Below are positions 36,301-49,178 of a stretch of DNA of 64,000 bases, in pieces. Location of the stretch: positions 248,001 to 312,000 of the forward strand of contig BQMF02000057.1 of assembly GCA_027922465.2 (NCBI GenBank). The letters are read 5' to 3'. The notes beneath the pieces are model-generated. The model was not told the origin of the DNA and did not search any database. It worked only from the letters and a program-made list of their open reading frames with translations. The translations under genes were made by a program, and so were the position numbers. Within the stretch, counting starts at the first letter, position 1. Each line of letters opens with the position of its first letter. Source of the stretch: Turritopsis dohrnii (Eukaryota > Cnidaria > Hydrozoa > Anthoathecata > Oceaniidae).

Positions 36301-39300
36301 GGGTGAAATGCATTGCACGGCGTTTTGGTTTCATGTAAAGGCACGCATGAGTTTTCAAAAAACCACTAGGTTTGAACAGCAGAAAAAAAAAGAAAGAAAA
36401 ACAAAGCCGGTTGTAATAGCTTTCTTGCTTTCGCAGAAATCTAAAAAACGACATTTTTTCTGTACAACGTTTCGGATGCTTCAAACATCCATTTTCAAGT
36501 AAACAAAAATCTTTTACATGATGGTTTTATATAAAATCTAACTAATTTACTAATTATCGTACGTGACATTATAATGTGTGCGAATTCACAAATGTCACAG
36601 CAGTTAAGTGATGCACGGATAGATTTTTGTAACTTAGTCCTAGATTGTAAAGAGACTGGGCCCAAGATGGTAAAACAAAAAGTAGGTTTGTGTACACAAT
36701 ACAAAAATTTTCGTAAACAACTTTCTATAAACGGTGAAGGGTAATTGTTTTTTCTAAAGATGTCCTATAGCTTTTGCAATTCAGAGTGAAATTTATGCCA
36801 ATTAGAACATATTTTATAACATCTGTGTGCAAGAGTGTAAACAATACTAAATTTATAACTTTCAGGTATAAAACTGTCAAAGTGGGTGTACACACCACTA
36901 AATGTGGGTTTCCGATAGACTGATGTTCTGAACTTGCCGTTTTCTCGAAGAACATGAACATCAAGAAAAGATAATGAGTTGTTCTTCTCCACTTCGCTTG
37001 TAAATTTGATACTAGGATGACAAAAGTTCATAAACTCTTGAAAAAGCGCTAAATGTTCTGGAGATGAAAATAGAACAAGGATGTCATCAACGTAGCGTCT
37101 ATAGCATAAAGGTTTACACTTTTCTGGGCATAATGGTAGCCAGGTATTGTCAAGATGACAAAGAAAAGAATTGGCCAATGTTGCTCCCCATGGAGAACCC
37201 ATGGCTACACCGTCTATTTGTTGATACAATACTCCATTAAAATCATGCTTACTTAAGCCATCAACTGTGTCAGTGTTTTCAAAAAGTAAATAAAACAGTT
37301 TCCATTAAATGTATATATTGGTGAACAATGAAGTGACATCTAAACTTGTCATAAATAAGTTATGATCTTGATCGCGGATTTCACTGGCAAATTGAAAAGA
37401 ATCTGTCACTGTATATTTATTGGATGTAAGAGCAGCAAGTTTAGGTACCAAACATTTTGCAAGATTATACACGGAAGTACCTATGGCAGAAAGTATAGGT
37501 CTGAAAGGTGGACAGGCACCTATACAAGCCTTGTGAACCTTGCTTAAACCGTATAATATACCTGGATGAGCACCTGGTCTAAATCGGTTATAATTATCTT
37601 TACTGAGTTCACCACTTTCCATCATTTGTTGGTAGATGTTTGTCAGTTTCTTCTCTTGATTGATACTAAAATTTAAAAGTTTGTCGTTAGTAATTATTCA
37701 ATCTCTTAAATTTAGTTTGTTCACTCAAGATTTCTTCCATTTTAGTACTATATACGTCTTTATCTAGTATAACAACTGAGTTACCTTTATCAGACTTTTG
37801 TATAACCAGACTAGAATTTTTGGACAAATTAATGAGGGCATCCAATTCTTCCTCTGATAAATTATGAGGAAGACTGTTATCATTATAAGAATGATATGAA
37901 GATAGAGTTGTGTCCTTGATCTTAGTTTTGATGAAATCAAGGTCTTCTGAGGATAACATATCTAACCCCGTAATGTCCTGGTAGAGAAATTCATAATTAA
38001 AAAGATAATCTCCATAATTTAAAGATGTGGGTGGTATGGACAAGTAAAGATTTCTCAAAATCACTCAATTCATTATTTAGAAAAATTAAATGTAATGTGT
38101 TCTGGATTGTTTCTCGGAACTTGATCTTTCATCAGTTTGAATAACTTTTTTTCTTGAACCAATTGTTGTTTTTTCAAAATAATATCATTACTTCCAAGAA
38201 AATATTGAACATAATATGGGCGAAATCAATGATAGACAATACTTTTTCCAAAGAAATCTTCAAGATGGTAAAGTTGGTATTCGATCAATAAACTACGAAT
38301 ACGAGACTTTTTAAGTGAGATTTCTTCATCCAAAAGCTTCAGTTGACATACTTTGTAGGTAATTGAATTTCAAAGAGCTTTATTAGGGACACGGAAACAA
38401 AGAAAGTTTGGAATCATATCATTGTTCTTGCAGTATTCCAAGAAGTCCAAATCAAGTTTGACCTTTTGCAATCTCAAACTTTTGGATGGATTTAACAATA
38501 CCGTTTCCATATCGATCGTTAATAACCTGCGGTATTGACTTTGATTTTGGAAATCGTAAACGTGCCAAGAACATAAAAACCAAGACAACCACACGTATGA
38601 ACATTATATTGAGTTATACTCCCACTTGATGTTTTTAGGCACATGAAAGGCAAACATTTGGACCAATACAACAGACATTTGACATGCAGAGTCTGTTAAA
38701 CCAAATACAAGAAATCGAGCAACCTTTAGAAAGAACAGTACAAGTATCAAGTATGTGAACTATTTTTTTTAATCCTTCCTTTAGATGTAGAATGGCCATC
38801 AGCACTTTGTTGTTCCAAAGAATATGGAGCTGTGAGTTTTAATAGTTAAAATATCGAGCAGAAATTTAAAATTATTGAAGTGTCAACTAAAAGCAAAAAT
38901 GCTATTACAATGTCATCACCTGCAAGTATTTTTAGCTGCTTTTTAGTGGATGTTTACTGCCAATAATTTAATTTAAAGACCAACTCTGTCATAATAGTGA
39001 CTTATAATTTTCTCATGCCTTTCTTTTTTTTACTTTGCTTCCAATGCAATAGTATCATTATAGTGAATTTAATTTGAGTTTTTTTTGAGTTTGAACTGTG
39101 TACAGAAATTAAAATATGGTTTCTTGAAAATTGTTTCAAATTTACAGATATTGTGCCAAACAGGTGGCAGGAAGAGTACAAAGATTTCAACCACCAGGAA
39201 AAATTGCATTCAAGTTACAGAAATGGTATGTATTCATCATAATGTTCATTACTTCCAATATTATATGTGATAAATAAAAGGTAAAGACAAGATAAAATTC

Positions 39301-42300
39301 AGCAAAAGCTTTTCAATAGAAATATCATCATCAGTGCTATTTACAAATTGTTTAATTCCAAAATGATTACCTAATTTTTACCTTTTTTGTGATTCTTCAC
39401 AACATGAAAGAAATTTTACTTTCAATCATACGGAAAGTGCAAAATCATGGTTTTCAAAGGGGATTATAGTTCTTTCCCAACAGTAACAATCTAATTGTTT
39501 TTGTTTTTCTATTTTAGTAGAGCTAAAGGGTGTAGAAAGTTCTTATCAGTTGCCATGGCAGCAAACCTCTCCTACATTTCTTTCAAATCAAAGAAGTGTT
39601 GACATGTTACATCGGATGCAACAGATGAGACCGCATGGAAAATCCGTTCCTGGATATATTGATGAAAACATGTAAAGTTTGATACTCATGATCTCATGAT
39701 AAAACCTTATGTGGATTAATTTTCGCTGACACCTCTTTCGACCTAATTTCGCTTGGATTAATTTTCGTGGTGAAATGAAAAAGGGATATTTCGCGTGAAT
39801 TTATTTTTGCGGATGAGGAAATTGTGACTTTTCAAACTCTTAAAATCATAAAATAAACACAAGAAAAGTATGCAGTAATCACCTTAGATTCTTTACCAAA
39901 AAGAAAAGACATAAAAGATAAAATGGTTAAAAACATAAGATATAATTATGCTGAAAGCATATTGCATAACTTAAATAAAAGTACTTTCGTTTCTCATTGT
40001 GAATCAGCAACTTTATTCTGAAAATAAGTTATCAAATGCATTTCTGTCATCTACATTCAATTTGTATTCTTCCTCGCCATCTGTAGAATCAATCCGGTTA
40101 ACGTTAGGATCGTTTGATTCAGGAAAATTCTCCTCTCAAGGTCATTAGTGCAGTCTTGGAGATGTGGATTAATCCACGCGAAAATTAATCCACATAAGGT
40201 ATTATTGTTTTAAGGCAGTACTTGAAGGCAGTACTGTCCCTTCATGAAAATTTTGTACCTGTTAGTATATTATACTAGATAATAGCTTTTTCCATCTCCT
40301 TAATGGAGAAAGTTAAATGAAATCATTTGATTGTGAATGAGTGTTATAACTCCCTATATCAAAATATGTAATCAACTATTTCCAGGTGGTTTTTAAGTTA
40401 GCTTTGGTTCTTTAAATTTGGCTCTGGATGCAAAACATGATAATTTCACGGTTGCGGTGTGTATAATCTGGTAGTCTTGGATTTTTGTTATTGTATTCCC
40501 ACAAAAATTGCAGTAAGAAGCTTTACCTATTATAATAAAAACCAACTTTTATAGTTACATCAAGAATAAAGCTACCACAGTACTAAAAATTCTTGTTGGA
40601 CTTACTTGCTAATAATTACTCTGATATTATGTAGTGGATATTTGATATCTTGGAAATTTTCTTACTTTCTGTATTACCAAAGTCAGAATTTGTTTTATTT
40701 GGTCACCTTTCCAAATTCCATTTTCCATCAAATGAAACTATTTGTTTACGTCCTGTATTTGGAATGAATGTATTATATTTTTAGATCAAAGACATTTGAT
40801 ATGCAGCTTACCGCTGAAGAGATTCTTCAATCCATGGATGATAAAATTATTGATGATGGTGAGGTATGATTTCCACAGAGACTCTTCAGTTACACTAACC
40901 ACTTTGATTATAAGGTGAACACAACAAATTGAAAAGATGAATTCAACTTCATTTGTATTATTCATGACTTCACTAAATTCTATTGTTGAATTTGGCAGTT
41001 TAAAAGCCTAAAATATATCAACTTGACATGATTTCGTTTTTGTTTAAAGATTTCACTACATTCCATAAATGATGTTATGTCTTCCATGGCTGAAGGAAGC
41101 TGAAGTTTTACGTGATAATAGAGAAATGATTTGTCTTTTCTCTGTATTTTGTATACTGTCTATGTTTCATTGTATCTGCACTTGTCTTTGATATTTCAAT
41201 AATGATAATTAGCATGGATCCCTTTTCAGATTGTGGGAAAGATAAAACAAAAAAAAAATTCAAGTGCGAAAGCTCAAGATGTAGCTGAGGTTCCAATTAT
41301 TTTTTATTTCTTTGTATCAATGTATATTGACTGATGGATAGCTAAAAACATCATTGTACTGTGTTGAGCTTTTCTGTAAATAGCCACAATTTATGCCACA
41401 AGTAATCATAGAAATGCTGATTATAAGGAAAATCTTATTGGTCAGCCAACACATAGGCTTCTATTGGCGTATAGGCAAAAGACAGCTACACATGGCTGCT
41501 GATCACTAAAAATTCTGAAATGTGTCAATGACCAATGTATGTAAATGTATAGGTTAGCTGGATTGATTCCTTCTTCCTCAGGGAGATGTCAGTGAAGCAT
41601 GGGTGAAGGAATATAAAGAAGTCGGTGATGAAGATCAAGATCATGAAGAATTGATTCAGGTCTGTGACAACTGTTTCTTTGTTTGTGTTGAGGTTTTTCA
41701 TGATTTATAACATTGTCTACTTTTCAACTTGCAGAATGATCTTGACTATTGGGAAAAGTTGCAAAATGATTGGAACGAGTTATTTAGGTTTGTGGCTGAA
41801 TATTTATTTCTTTTGTGATATTTTGTGTAGTGTTTTTTAATGACTGTAGTAGCTCTGTGATGCGAAATTGGCTATTCTGTTTTTGTGCATTATTTTTTCT
41901 GTATACATGCTGCTACCACTCTGCCTCACATGTATACAGTACATTTACTAATTAATCTTGGCTAATAATGTTTTCATTCTACAAGGCAATGAGAAATTGT
42001 ATTACCCTGAACACGTTGTTGAGTTGCAATGCAAATCTTATTTTCTAGACAAGAACAATTTCTTAATGACGAAGAATTTGCTACAGATTTTATGTCTGGA
42101 TACAAAGAGGTAAAACGACACTGAGATTTGTAGCGATGGTGATGGTCGAGACCCAGCCGGCACATTTGTTAAAAAATCACTGCTAAGGAGTGCATTTCAA
42201 TAGAAATATACACTGTATTTCAATGAAAAATGCTCTTTGTCGCAGTGACTTTTTGACGATTTTGCTTACTGGAGATAGTATTCATTAGATGTTTTGGTTT

Positions 42301-45300
42301 TGGTTAATTTTAGAAATACGAATTCGAAGAATCCAATCCATTTGTTAACACTAGCAATGCTTTTGAAAAAGGTCTCGAGAAGCTTAAGAAAGGTGATCTA
42401 ATCAGCGCCATTTTGCTGTTTGAAGAAGCGGTATTTGTTTACTTTCTTTTAAAGGTTTCCCTGGTATTGGAGTCAGGTTGTTGAAACCAGTTTTGTTCAT
42501 ATTTAGTAGAGTCTACTACCATGAAACAGTACAATGGGTAAAATAACTTTGTATGTATTTTATGTGTAGGTGAGAGCTCAACCTGATCATGCAGAGGTGA
42601 GTTTGCATTGGTTCCTGTCTGTCGTATTTTACTGTACACTGACAGTTTCCTCCCTCAAACTCACCCTTCTAATTCCCAATGGCGTTTTCTTTCCATGACT
42701 ACAATCAGTAGTTTATAATTATCTTTTTAATCTGTCATCATCCATCTATAATGATTGCTGCATAACTTAGGTATAATATCCCTTTGTTGTTGTTTTGATT
42801 TAAGGCATGGCAATATCTCGGAACTAGTCAAGCTGAAAATGAGCAAGAAACTCTTGCAATTGCTGCCTTGAATAAGTACTTTTTCCCATCTTCTCATCCA
42901 CATGTTGATTCGTTAGTTTTTGAATAAGTACTTTTTCCCATCTTCTCATCCACATGTTGATTCATTAGGTTTTGAATAAGTACTTTTTTCCATCTTCTCA
43001 TCCACTGATTCGTTAGTTTTTGGTCATATTCCAGTTTTTAATTACTTAGATGTCTCGAGTTACAACCAGATAACCTCATCGCTAGGATGGCTGTTGCTGT
43101 CTGCTATACTAATGAGTCGCTGCAAGTACAAGTAAGAAAATTTTGCTTATCCAATGAACTACTGCTTAGTCTACAATTTATTAAATCCAATGAGTCTGTC
43201 CAATAGGCCTGCAGATCTTTGAAATCATGGATTGCTCACCATCCGAGGTATAGCTCAACTTCTCTTAATAACCTGACGTATACTGCTTTAATGACATTTC
43301 GATGTAACAATAGGGCTAATCTATTTGACTTTGATTTACAGGAGTTGTATATAATTGCTATCTTAGTGTAGATTTGAAATTATAAGTCCTCTCTTATGGC
43401 TGTAATAAACGAAAGGAAAAGCTGATAGAGGAACTAATCTTGTAGTTGTAATTGGAGAATATGATTTTCTTATAAGATACTCACATCTGGTTGATGCTGC
43501 TGCACAAACGCCAGCAGAAAAAGATTATTCATTTATGCAAATGTCATGCATGTCGCCTGGCCTGTTCAAAGAAGTTGAGAGTTTGTACTTGGCAGCGGCT
43601 CGTCTTGCACCTCAAGGCGATATTGATGCAGAAATACAGGTATGTATCTAAAGGAGCTTTATTCTTTTTGGTCTATGCAAATCTTAATCTTTTTCGAAAC
43701 AATTCGTATGGTGCATTTTTAAGAGTTTGTGGAAAGGAAATAGAAGACTTATCCTTCTCTGGAAAATAAGAAATACCCATCCCAAACCTAACGGACAGTA
43801 TACATCATACTCTGACGGTCAATTTTTGTTCTTCAAATTATTCTTCGATGTTGCATTGTACTCCGATGTAGACCTTTAGAGGTGTGATTTCAGCGTCTGT
43901 TTGTGTTTCTTTGTTACTACATTCGTAATCAAGACTTGAAACCAATTCATAGTGTTGAACCGCATCTTCACAAAGTTCGCGTTTCTTCTTTGCCTTTGCC
44001 CTTGATTCACTCGCTTTTCGCTTTTATGGTCGTTTATTCTTGTTGTAGTCAAATAAATAACGTTGGTTCGATATTGAAAGTAATTAAAAAGCCTCTAATT
44101 TAACGCGGGTTGTTCTAATCTCACGCAGATTTTCGTGAGTACTAACTAAATAGCATGTATCGCTATTCCCAAGACGTAACAGATGGCATCATATATGATA
44201 TTGATAATTAAAAAGAAACTCATTTGGCTTTTCTATTTGGAAACATAGTGTCAGCCAAACAGAGACTTGTCTGATTTCTACTTTTTTTACTGCCCCACTT
44301 ATACATTGTTTGAGAGCTTGTAAATTTATCACTAACGATGTTACGTTTGCCGTAATAGTTCTACTAAAACTCAATGCCTTCATTTATTTGGTATGATAAT
44401 TCACGGTAGTGACCTCGGGTTGATACGGTGTTTAAAACCGTCAGATGAGACTCGTTTTAAAATATTGAATCGGCTGCCGTTGGAATCGAAGTTGTTTGAT
44501 TTGATCTTAGTAGAAAACCATCTTCATGAATGTGAATCTCTATCGGCTATGATAAGTTCTTCTTGCTACCTTGTTGATGCTCTTCACCTTCTTGTTTTAA
44601 TTATAATCTTTTTGTGCGAATCTCCATTTATAGGTTGGGCTTGGTGTTCTGTTCAACCTCTCTGGGGAGTATCAAAAAGCAATGGACTGTTTCAAAGCTG
44701 GTCTAAGTGCCACACCAGACTCGGCAGATATTTGGAATAAATTCGGTGCCACCTTGGCAAACAGTGGTAAAAGTGGCGAAGCTATCGAAGCCTACAGAAA
44801 GGCTTTGCAATTACGTCCAGGATTCATACGATGTCGTTATAATATAGGAATAAGTTGTATGAACATGAAAGCTTACAACGAAGCAGTGCAACACTTTCTC
44901 ATCGCGTTGAATATGCAACGACAAGTAAGTTTCTCTTCTCATTCTTGATTGGGTGTCACCCCCCGCCGCGACCACCCCCTCAACTATCTCATACACGACA
45001 CAACCATCAAGAAGAATCTCTTTTTTTCTTTCAATCAAAAGTCGACTTTTACCATCAACATATAACATATCAGAATGTTTTATGTGTTTTTGTACTTGGA
45101 ATTTTAGACTGGAAAGATAGCGACCGCATCCGTCGGTCGGTCACACTTTTCTTTGAAGCTTGTGTAAAGTGTGTTATCTCTACTGGTCACGTCTTACTTG
45201 GGTGTTGTAAATTTAAATTTAAATTGTTTTTTTTTTTGTTTTTTTTAGGGTGAAGATCCTTCAAGGCCAGTGAGTACTATGTCAGAAAATATTTGGTCGA

Positions 45301-45407
45301 CGTTAAGAATGACGTTATCGATGTTAGGACGGTTAGATCTCATGAAAGCGTTGGAAAAACGTAACTTGACGCTTTTAAATAACGAATTTGACGTTAAAAA
45401 TTCTTGA
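33363..45407 (+). CDS. PEX5: PEX5, peroxisomal targeting signal 1 receptor, 18 exons
   Basis: Cycling receptor that binds C-terminal SKL-type PTS1 signals in the cytosol and delivers cargo to the PEX13/PEX14 docking complex. Exons: 33363-33449, 33719-33754, 38639-38750, 39148-39225, 39518-39671, 40785-40863, 41230-41289, 41582-41659, 41735-41787, 42049-42109, 42314-42430, 42570-42596, 42805-42875, 43050-43131, 43207-43247, 43477-43639, 44634-44924, 45249-45407; 1749 nt, 582 residues, all phases consistent. The N-terminus [10 protein letters not shown] keeps the conserved Cys (residue 9) that is mono-ubiquitinated for export. Pentapeptide PEX14-binding motifs include WQEEY and WVKEY. TPRs start at [20 protein letters not shown]; later repeats include [39 protein letters not shown] and [16 protein letters not shown]. 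The C-terminus has the [17 protein letters not shown] bundle. Length matches human PEX5 (602-639). Intron 2 (4.9 kb) hosts a Penelope-like element. Confidence 0.96.
34543..34752 (+). pseudogene. Possible BED-like zinc finger remnant in PEX5 intron 2
   Basis: [22 protein letters not shown] loosely follows the BED finger pattern of hAT-type transposases (C..C.....L..M....L..H). A true CxxC is present, but the closing His spacing is imperfect and no transposase follows. TTTTGCGG/TTTTCGCG motifs of the TA-type MITE theme follow at 34740-34860. Weak call. Confidence 0.25.
36430..38600 (-). mobile_element. Penelope-like element (PLE) with degenerate hammerhead-like end
   Basis: Minus-strand pieces in order: 38594-38370 ([18 protein letters not shown], the PLE N-terminal signature), 38064-37687 ([17 protein letters not shown]), 37625-37305 ([27 protein letters not shown]), 37229-36765 ([54 protein letters not shown]) and 36704-36495 ([16 protein letters not shown]). 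RYVDD is the RT catalytic block and FLDV...YRKPT is diagnostic of PLEs. Several frameshifts. The C-terminal GIY-YIG nuclease is absent. Just after the coding end (36499-36461, minus strand) lies GGATG-loop-CATCC-GAAAC, a stem II plus GAAA arrangement like PLE hammerhead ribozymes, with a poor CTGANGA core. Inserted in PEX5 intron 2, antisense to it. Confidence 0.9.
39705..40199. mobile_element. TA-type MITE with CCTTATGTGGATTAA termini in a PEX5 intron
   Basis: The left end CCTTATGTGGATTAATTTTC is complementary to the right end at about 40180-40199. The right flank is TA; the left flank is AA, a degraded duplication. Internal TTTCGCGTG units as in the related elements at 29827 and 51943. Lies in PEX5 intron 5 and splicing signals are outside it. 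Confidence 0.82.
42871..43019. repeat. About 52 bp repeat, three tandem copies, covering a PEX5 splice donor
   Basis: Units start AATAAGTACTTTTTCCCATC and end GATTCGTTAGTTTTTG, three in a row, the last slightly shortened. The first unit begins inside PEX5 exon 13 and includes its donor (AATAA|GTACTT), so the same donor sequence occurs three times at 52 bp spacing. Confidence 0.85.
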
Positions 45408-45925
45408 TGTTAGGTTTTGCGCTGACAATCAATCTCTTTTGCTTTTCTGTTTTGCTTTTCGATTCTTAAAAATGTAAAAATAATGCTGAATAAGCATTTA
45501 TTTTCTCTTGTCAATTATTATATAGTTAGCAAAATTATATTTTTTTCTAATTAAATTTTTTATCGGGAATTCATTGGAATTTCGATCTTTGTCTTGTTTG
45601 TCGATTGTGAAGTAGTTGCCTCAGTTACTCACACCGTTGGTTTGATTACTTCGCTGGAGGTACATTAATAATAATGAGTAAATTTTTGACATAAGCGAGA
45701 CGAATCTGGTAGCTTAACAGTTGAAACAAAAATCAGTCTTCTTGTTGACAACACCTTCTATGTTAAATTATGTTAGTATGGAACCTATGCACGCTCATCA
45801 CATTACTACTTTGACAATTTTTGATGAAGCCAACTTTAAGTCATAATTCCACCATCCTAACATAGGGTAGACATTCAAACGCTATTTCTCCATTTTTCTA
45901 TAACTGTACTTTCAAGAACTTTCTA
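45408..45925. other. PEX5 3' flank
   Basis: Probable PEX5 3' UTR and intergenic DNA. No exact AATAAA seen close to the stop. No gene recognised. Confidence 0.35.
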
Positions 45926-47686
45926 CTTTAATGGGAGAAACCTTCGCGGGAGAAACTTTCGCGAGGTCAAAAACTCGCGAAATTTATGGGATTTACTTTC
46001 GTGAATGCCACATTTTAACAATTTTCGCGGGATTTATTTTCGCGAATGTGGATTTTGGGAAATTTTTGCGAGATAAGCTTTCGCGAATTGCCTGAAAATT
46101 TCCTTAAACTTAGCCAAAAATACATTTTGAGAGAGTAACTTTTATCACTTTTTCTTACGTTTTAACCTCAGAATTTCACAAGGCTTTGAAGTTAAAGTTG
46201 AATTAGGGAACTTACGAAAGTACGACGGCAACGTGGACGACGACGTACAAGATATTCAGCTTCAATGAATCACAAAAGAGCAGAAATGATACATTGGGTT
46301 AAGAAGTTTATTTATAATGCCTTTGAAGTTTGTTTTTTGAACTTTGAGAGACAGAATCATGAAGGAACCAAGAAAAATTTATCGGAAGTACTGCCATTCT
46401 CACGTCTTCGTTTTCAGTACGACTTCAAAGTGTTACTTTTCACGTTGTCTGTAGAACGTGCAAATCTAATAATGATATTAGTAAAATTAAAAACATTTCC
46501 CAATAGTATACTGTGAAATAAGTTCCATTCTAAAGCAAATCTATGGAGTAAAGTGAATCTTTTGTTTGCCTCACGTCGTCGTCCACGTTGCCGTCGTAGT
46601 TTCGTGAGGTCCCCATTAACGATAAACCTACGACCAAACAGAAAAAAGTCAATGATTATGATAGATATTTTTCTTTTGAAAAACTACAGAAACTACTTTA
46701 TTCATCATCATGTAACTCGCCAAAGAGATCAAATGCTCCTCTTTTGTTTCCATCCAACTGACTGCCATATCTCATCTTCCTCATCCTCTCCATTGATTAT
46801 GCTGATGAATTCATTTTCTTGATCTGTCCCACAAATAGCTGATACAGTAGCCGATACTTCGGTGTTATCTTGCGCCATGCGATCTATATCTTGGAATGGA
46901 TCCAGAGATGGTAGCTTAGATGTACCCATTTTGATTGCGTCTGTAATGCCAGGAGCTCGCCATCCTCCATCGATGATCTTTTTACTTTCCAATGAAGTTT
47001 AAATGTATGTAGAGCTAGTTAAAACTGTATATTCTGAACCAGAAAATCCGGAATATCTTGGCTCTATTTTTGGTACTGAGATTTTACTTCAAGGTGGTGC
47101 GAATGAGAAAACTGAAATTCCCAAGGTTCCTAGTAAACGGAAAAAAATTCTGGAAAAAGCAAAACACTAGACATCCGAGACATGTTTCGACAACCATCGA
47201 AACCATCATCAGGGTCTTCAAAAACCAAAATGCCTGATGCTTCTATAAATAACAATTATAAATATAGATGATTAAGAAACAATTTTGTTAAGCCTGAATT
47301 AGTTCAATGTTTTCCTTTATTTTACACACATGAAATTTCAAATAAACCTCAATGTAACACTTTTTGTGACTTCAATCGGTCCAAAGACAGCACGAATTCT
47401 GTGAAATATACGTGTATTCTTTTGTTCAAGACGTGTTTTTATCAGTTTTCAACCTCGTCGTCGGATACAGTCAAAAACTTGTTTTGTAAACATTTTGAAA
47501 TTTTTGAATTTTTGAAAAAATCTTTGCGGGATTTATTTTCGCGAATGCCACTTTTTGCAAATTTTTATGGGATTTATTTTCGCGTGTGGTCGAAATCAAA
47601 AATATTCTGGGATTTACTTTCGCGAAAATGTCCAAAATTCGCGAAATTCGCGAAAGTTTCTCTCGCGAAAGTTTCTCCCATTAAAG
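45926..47686. mobile_element. 1.76 kb TA-flanked element with CTTTAATGGGAGAAAC termini
   Basis: The left end CTTTAATGGGAGAAACCTTC and the complement of the right end match over about 40 bp, with TA outside both ends. TTTTCGCG/GGGATTTATTTTCGCGAA units are repeated on both arms. The interior holds a nested MITE (46206-46613), a minus-strand 87-codon ORF (46729-46992; ending GEDEEDEIWQSVGWKQKR) that I cannot assign, and a CTGATGA...GAAA hammerhead-like motif near 47185-47212. Composite and non-autonomous as it stands. Confidence 0.8.
46206..46613. mobile_element. MITE with GACGGCAACGTGGACGACGACG termini
   Basis: About 38 bp at each end are reverse complements with a few mismatches (core TACGACGGCAACGTGGACGA). 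ATTA occurs at both outer junctions and may be the target duplication. Nested in the element at 45926-47686. Confidence 0.82.
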
Positions 47687-48136
47687 TATATTAGGCATTT
47701 AAAAACTACGTGGTTGTATGTTGTCCTCGCCGCCCTGTTCGTCTTTTTGTCCTCCACCATCTTTGTGTGTGAAAAGCCATTACGAAATTGATGTTGCTAC
47801 TTACCGAAAACTCCAAAATTTTCAGCCCTTTTCATGACGCTTTCTTGATATCAGTTTTAAATCTTCTTTAAAATGCTATATTGCTTTTTCTAGCAATAAC
47901 ATTCAAGTGATATATTTCTGCAAAAGTCAGATGAGGAGCAATACGATGACTACCACCTAAAACATATTTTTTTCATACAAGCATTCAGTACTATTCATTA
48001 AATTGTGTCAATGTGAATACCTCAGAATAATTCAAAAGTAAGTCGGGTGAGTTCGTGAACAAACAGTCAGAAAACGAAGGAACAAAACCTTCAAAAACCT
48101 TGAATTTTAACAAAAAATATTTGGTAGCTGAAAGTA
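47687..48136. other. Interval between two TA-type elements
   Basis: No gene recognised. Confidence 0.3.
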
Positions 48137-48770
48137 CCTTATCGGGGGAAAAGAAGTCGGGGAAGAGTGACCAATTTTTTGTGGGGGGGGTGACTAAAAT
48201 TTTCCCCGACCCAAATTTTCCCCCGACTTTTCTGCACCCGACCAAATATGTTCCCCGATAAGGTATACAATAACTCAGACGTTATTGTAATATCTTGATT
48301 ATTTTCTACTTATATTGAGAATATTTAGTCAGGGTAAAGTGACTAATTTCAAAATTTAGTCGGGCAAAAGTGACTAGTTTCAAAAACTGGTCGAGGAAAT
48401 CCTTTTCCAGCCGATATTTTTAACAAAAACAGCGCAAAAACCAAACTGAATATGTGCATCTTGAACACTTTTGATCAAAGTATAAACAAGAAAAACAGCA
48501 TAAATAAATTCTATATTTCGACTTTATTACACTTTATTACACTTTCCTGATGATGACTGTGTAATAAAGTCGAAATATAGAATTTATTTATGCTGTTTTT
48601 CTTGTTTATACTTTGATCAAAAGTGTTCAAGATGCACATATTCAGTTTGGTTTTTGCGCTGTTTTTGGTCGAGGAAAAGTGACTAAATATTCCTTATAGG
48701 TGACTAAAATTTTCCTCATCTAAAATTTTCCCCGACTAAATTTTTGATCGACTTTTTTTCCACGATAAGG
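48137..48770. mobile_element. TA-flanked element with CCTTATCGGGG termini and a giant internal palindrome
   Basis: The left end CCTTATCGGGGGAAAAGAAG follows TA at 48135-48136. Matching right ends (CCCCGATAAGG-TA) occur twice: at 48263, giving a 127 bp MITE, and in diverged form at 48770, giving a 634 bp unit. TTTAGTCGGG/GTGACTAATTT units fill the arms. A 109 bp-arm palindrome sits in the larger unit. Confidence 0.75.
48424..48667. repeat. Perfect palindrome: 109 bp arms, 26 bp spacer
   Basis: 48424-48532 and 48559-48667 appear to be exact reverse complements over their whole length. The spacer (48533-48558) contains CTGATGA, followed in the right arm by GACT...AGTC-GAAA. A perfect long palindrome is normally unstable, so it is either very recent or an assembly artefact. 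Confidence 0.88.
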
Positions 48771-49178
48771 TATTTGAAATCCTAGCTGGCTGTTAATGAA
48801 TGTCTATGTTTATAAAACCCGAACCAATGATGGTAATGAACAACCATTCCATGCTTAAAGATATTCTTAATTATTATCAGGTTGGAAGAGTATGTTAGGG
48901 CTCATTGTGGTATACTGTGTTCTTAATCCCAAAACTACCCCAAAACCATGTTATTACTAGTAAAAAGCTAGCTGTAAACCTGTTATAAAACATGATGATT
49001 ATTGACATAATAAAGTATCAAATTTGGGCATGCGCATAATCAATTTCCACGAAAAACATATTTTAAATGGACGTGCTAAAATTATTTTTAAATTTTCATT
49101 ATTAAAAAAACATGGTAAGACACCACAAACGACCGTTATTATCACAGGTGTTCCACGACACGTTGGTTTCTATGGGGC
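48771..49178. other. Intergenic, nothing recognised
   Basis: No ORF or repeat I can support. Confidence 0.3.

Noticed and set aside
46729..46992. 87-codon minus-strand ORF ending in an acidic stretch
   Set aside because: Lies inside a TA-type element, has no splice context or recognised domain. Mentioned with the element but not called as a gene.
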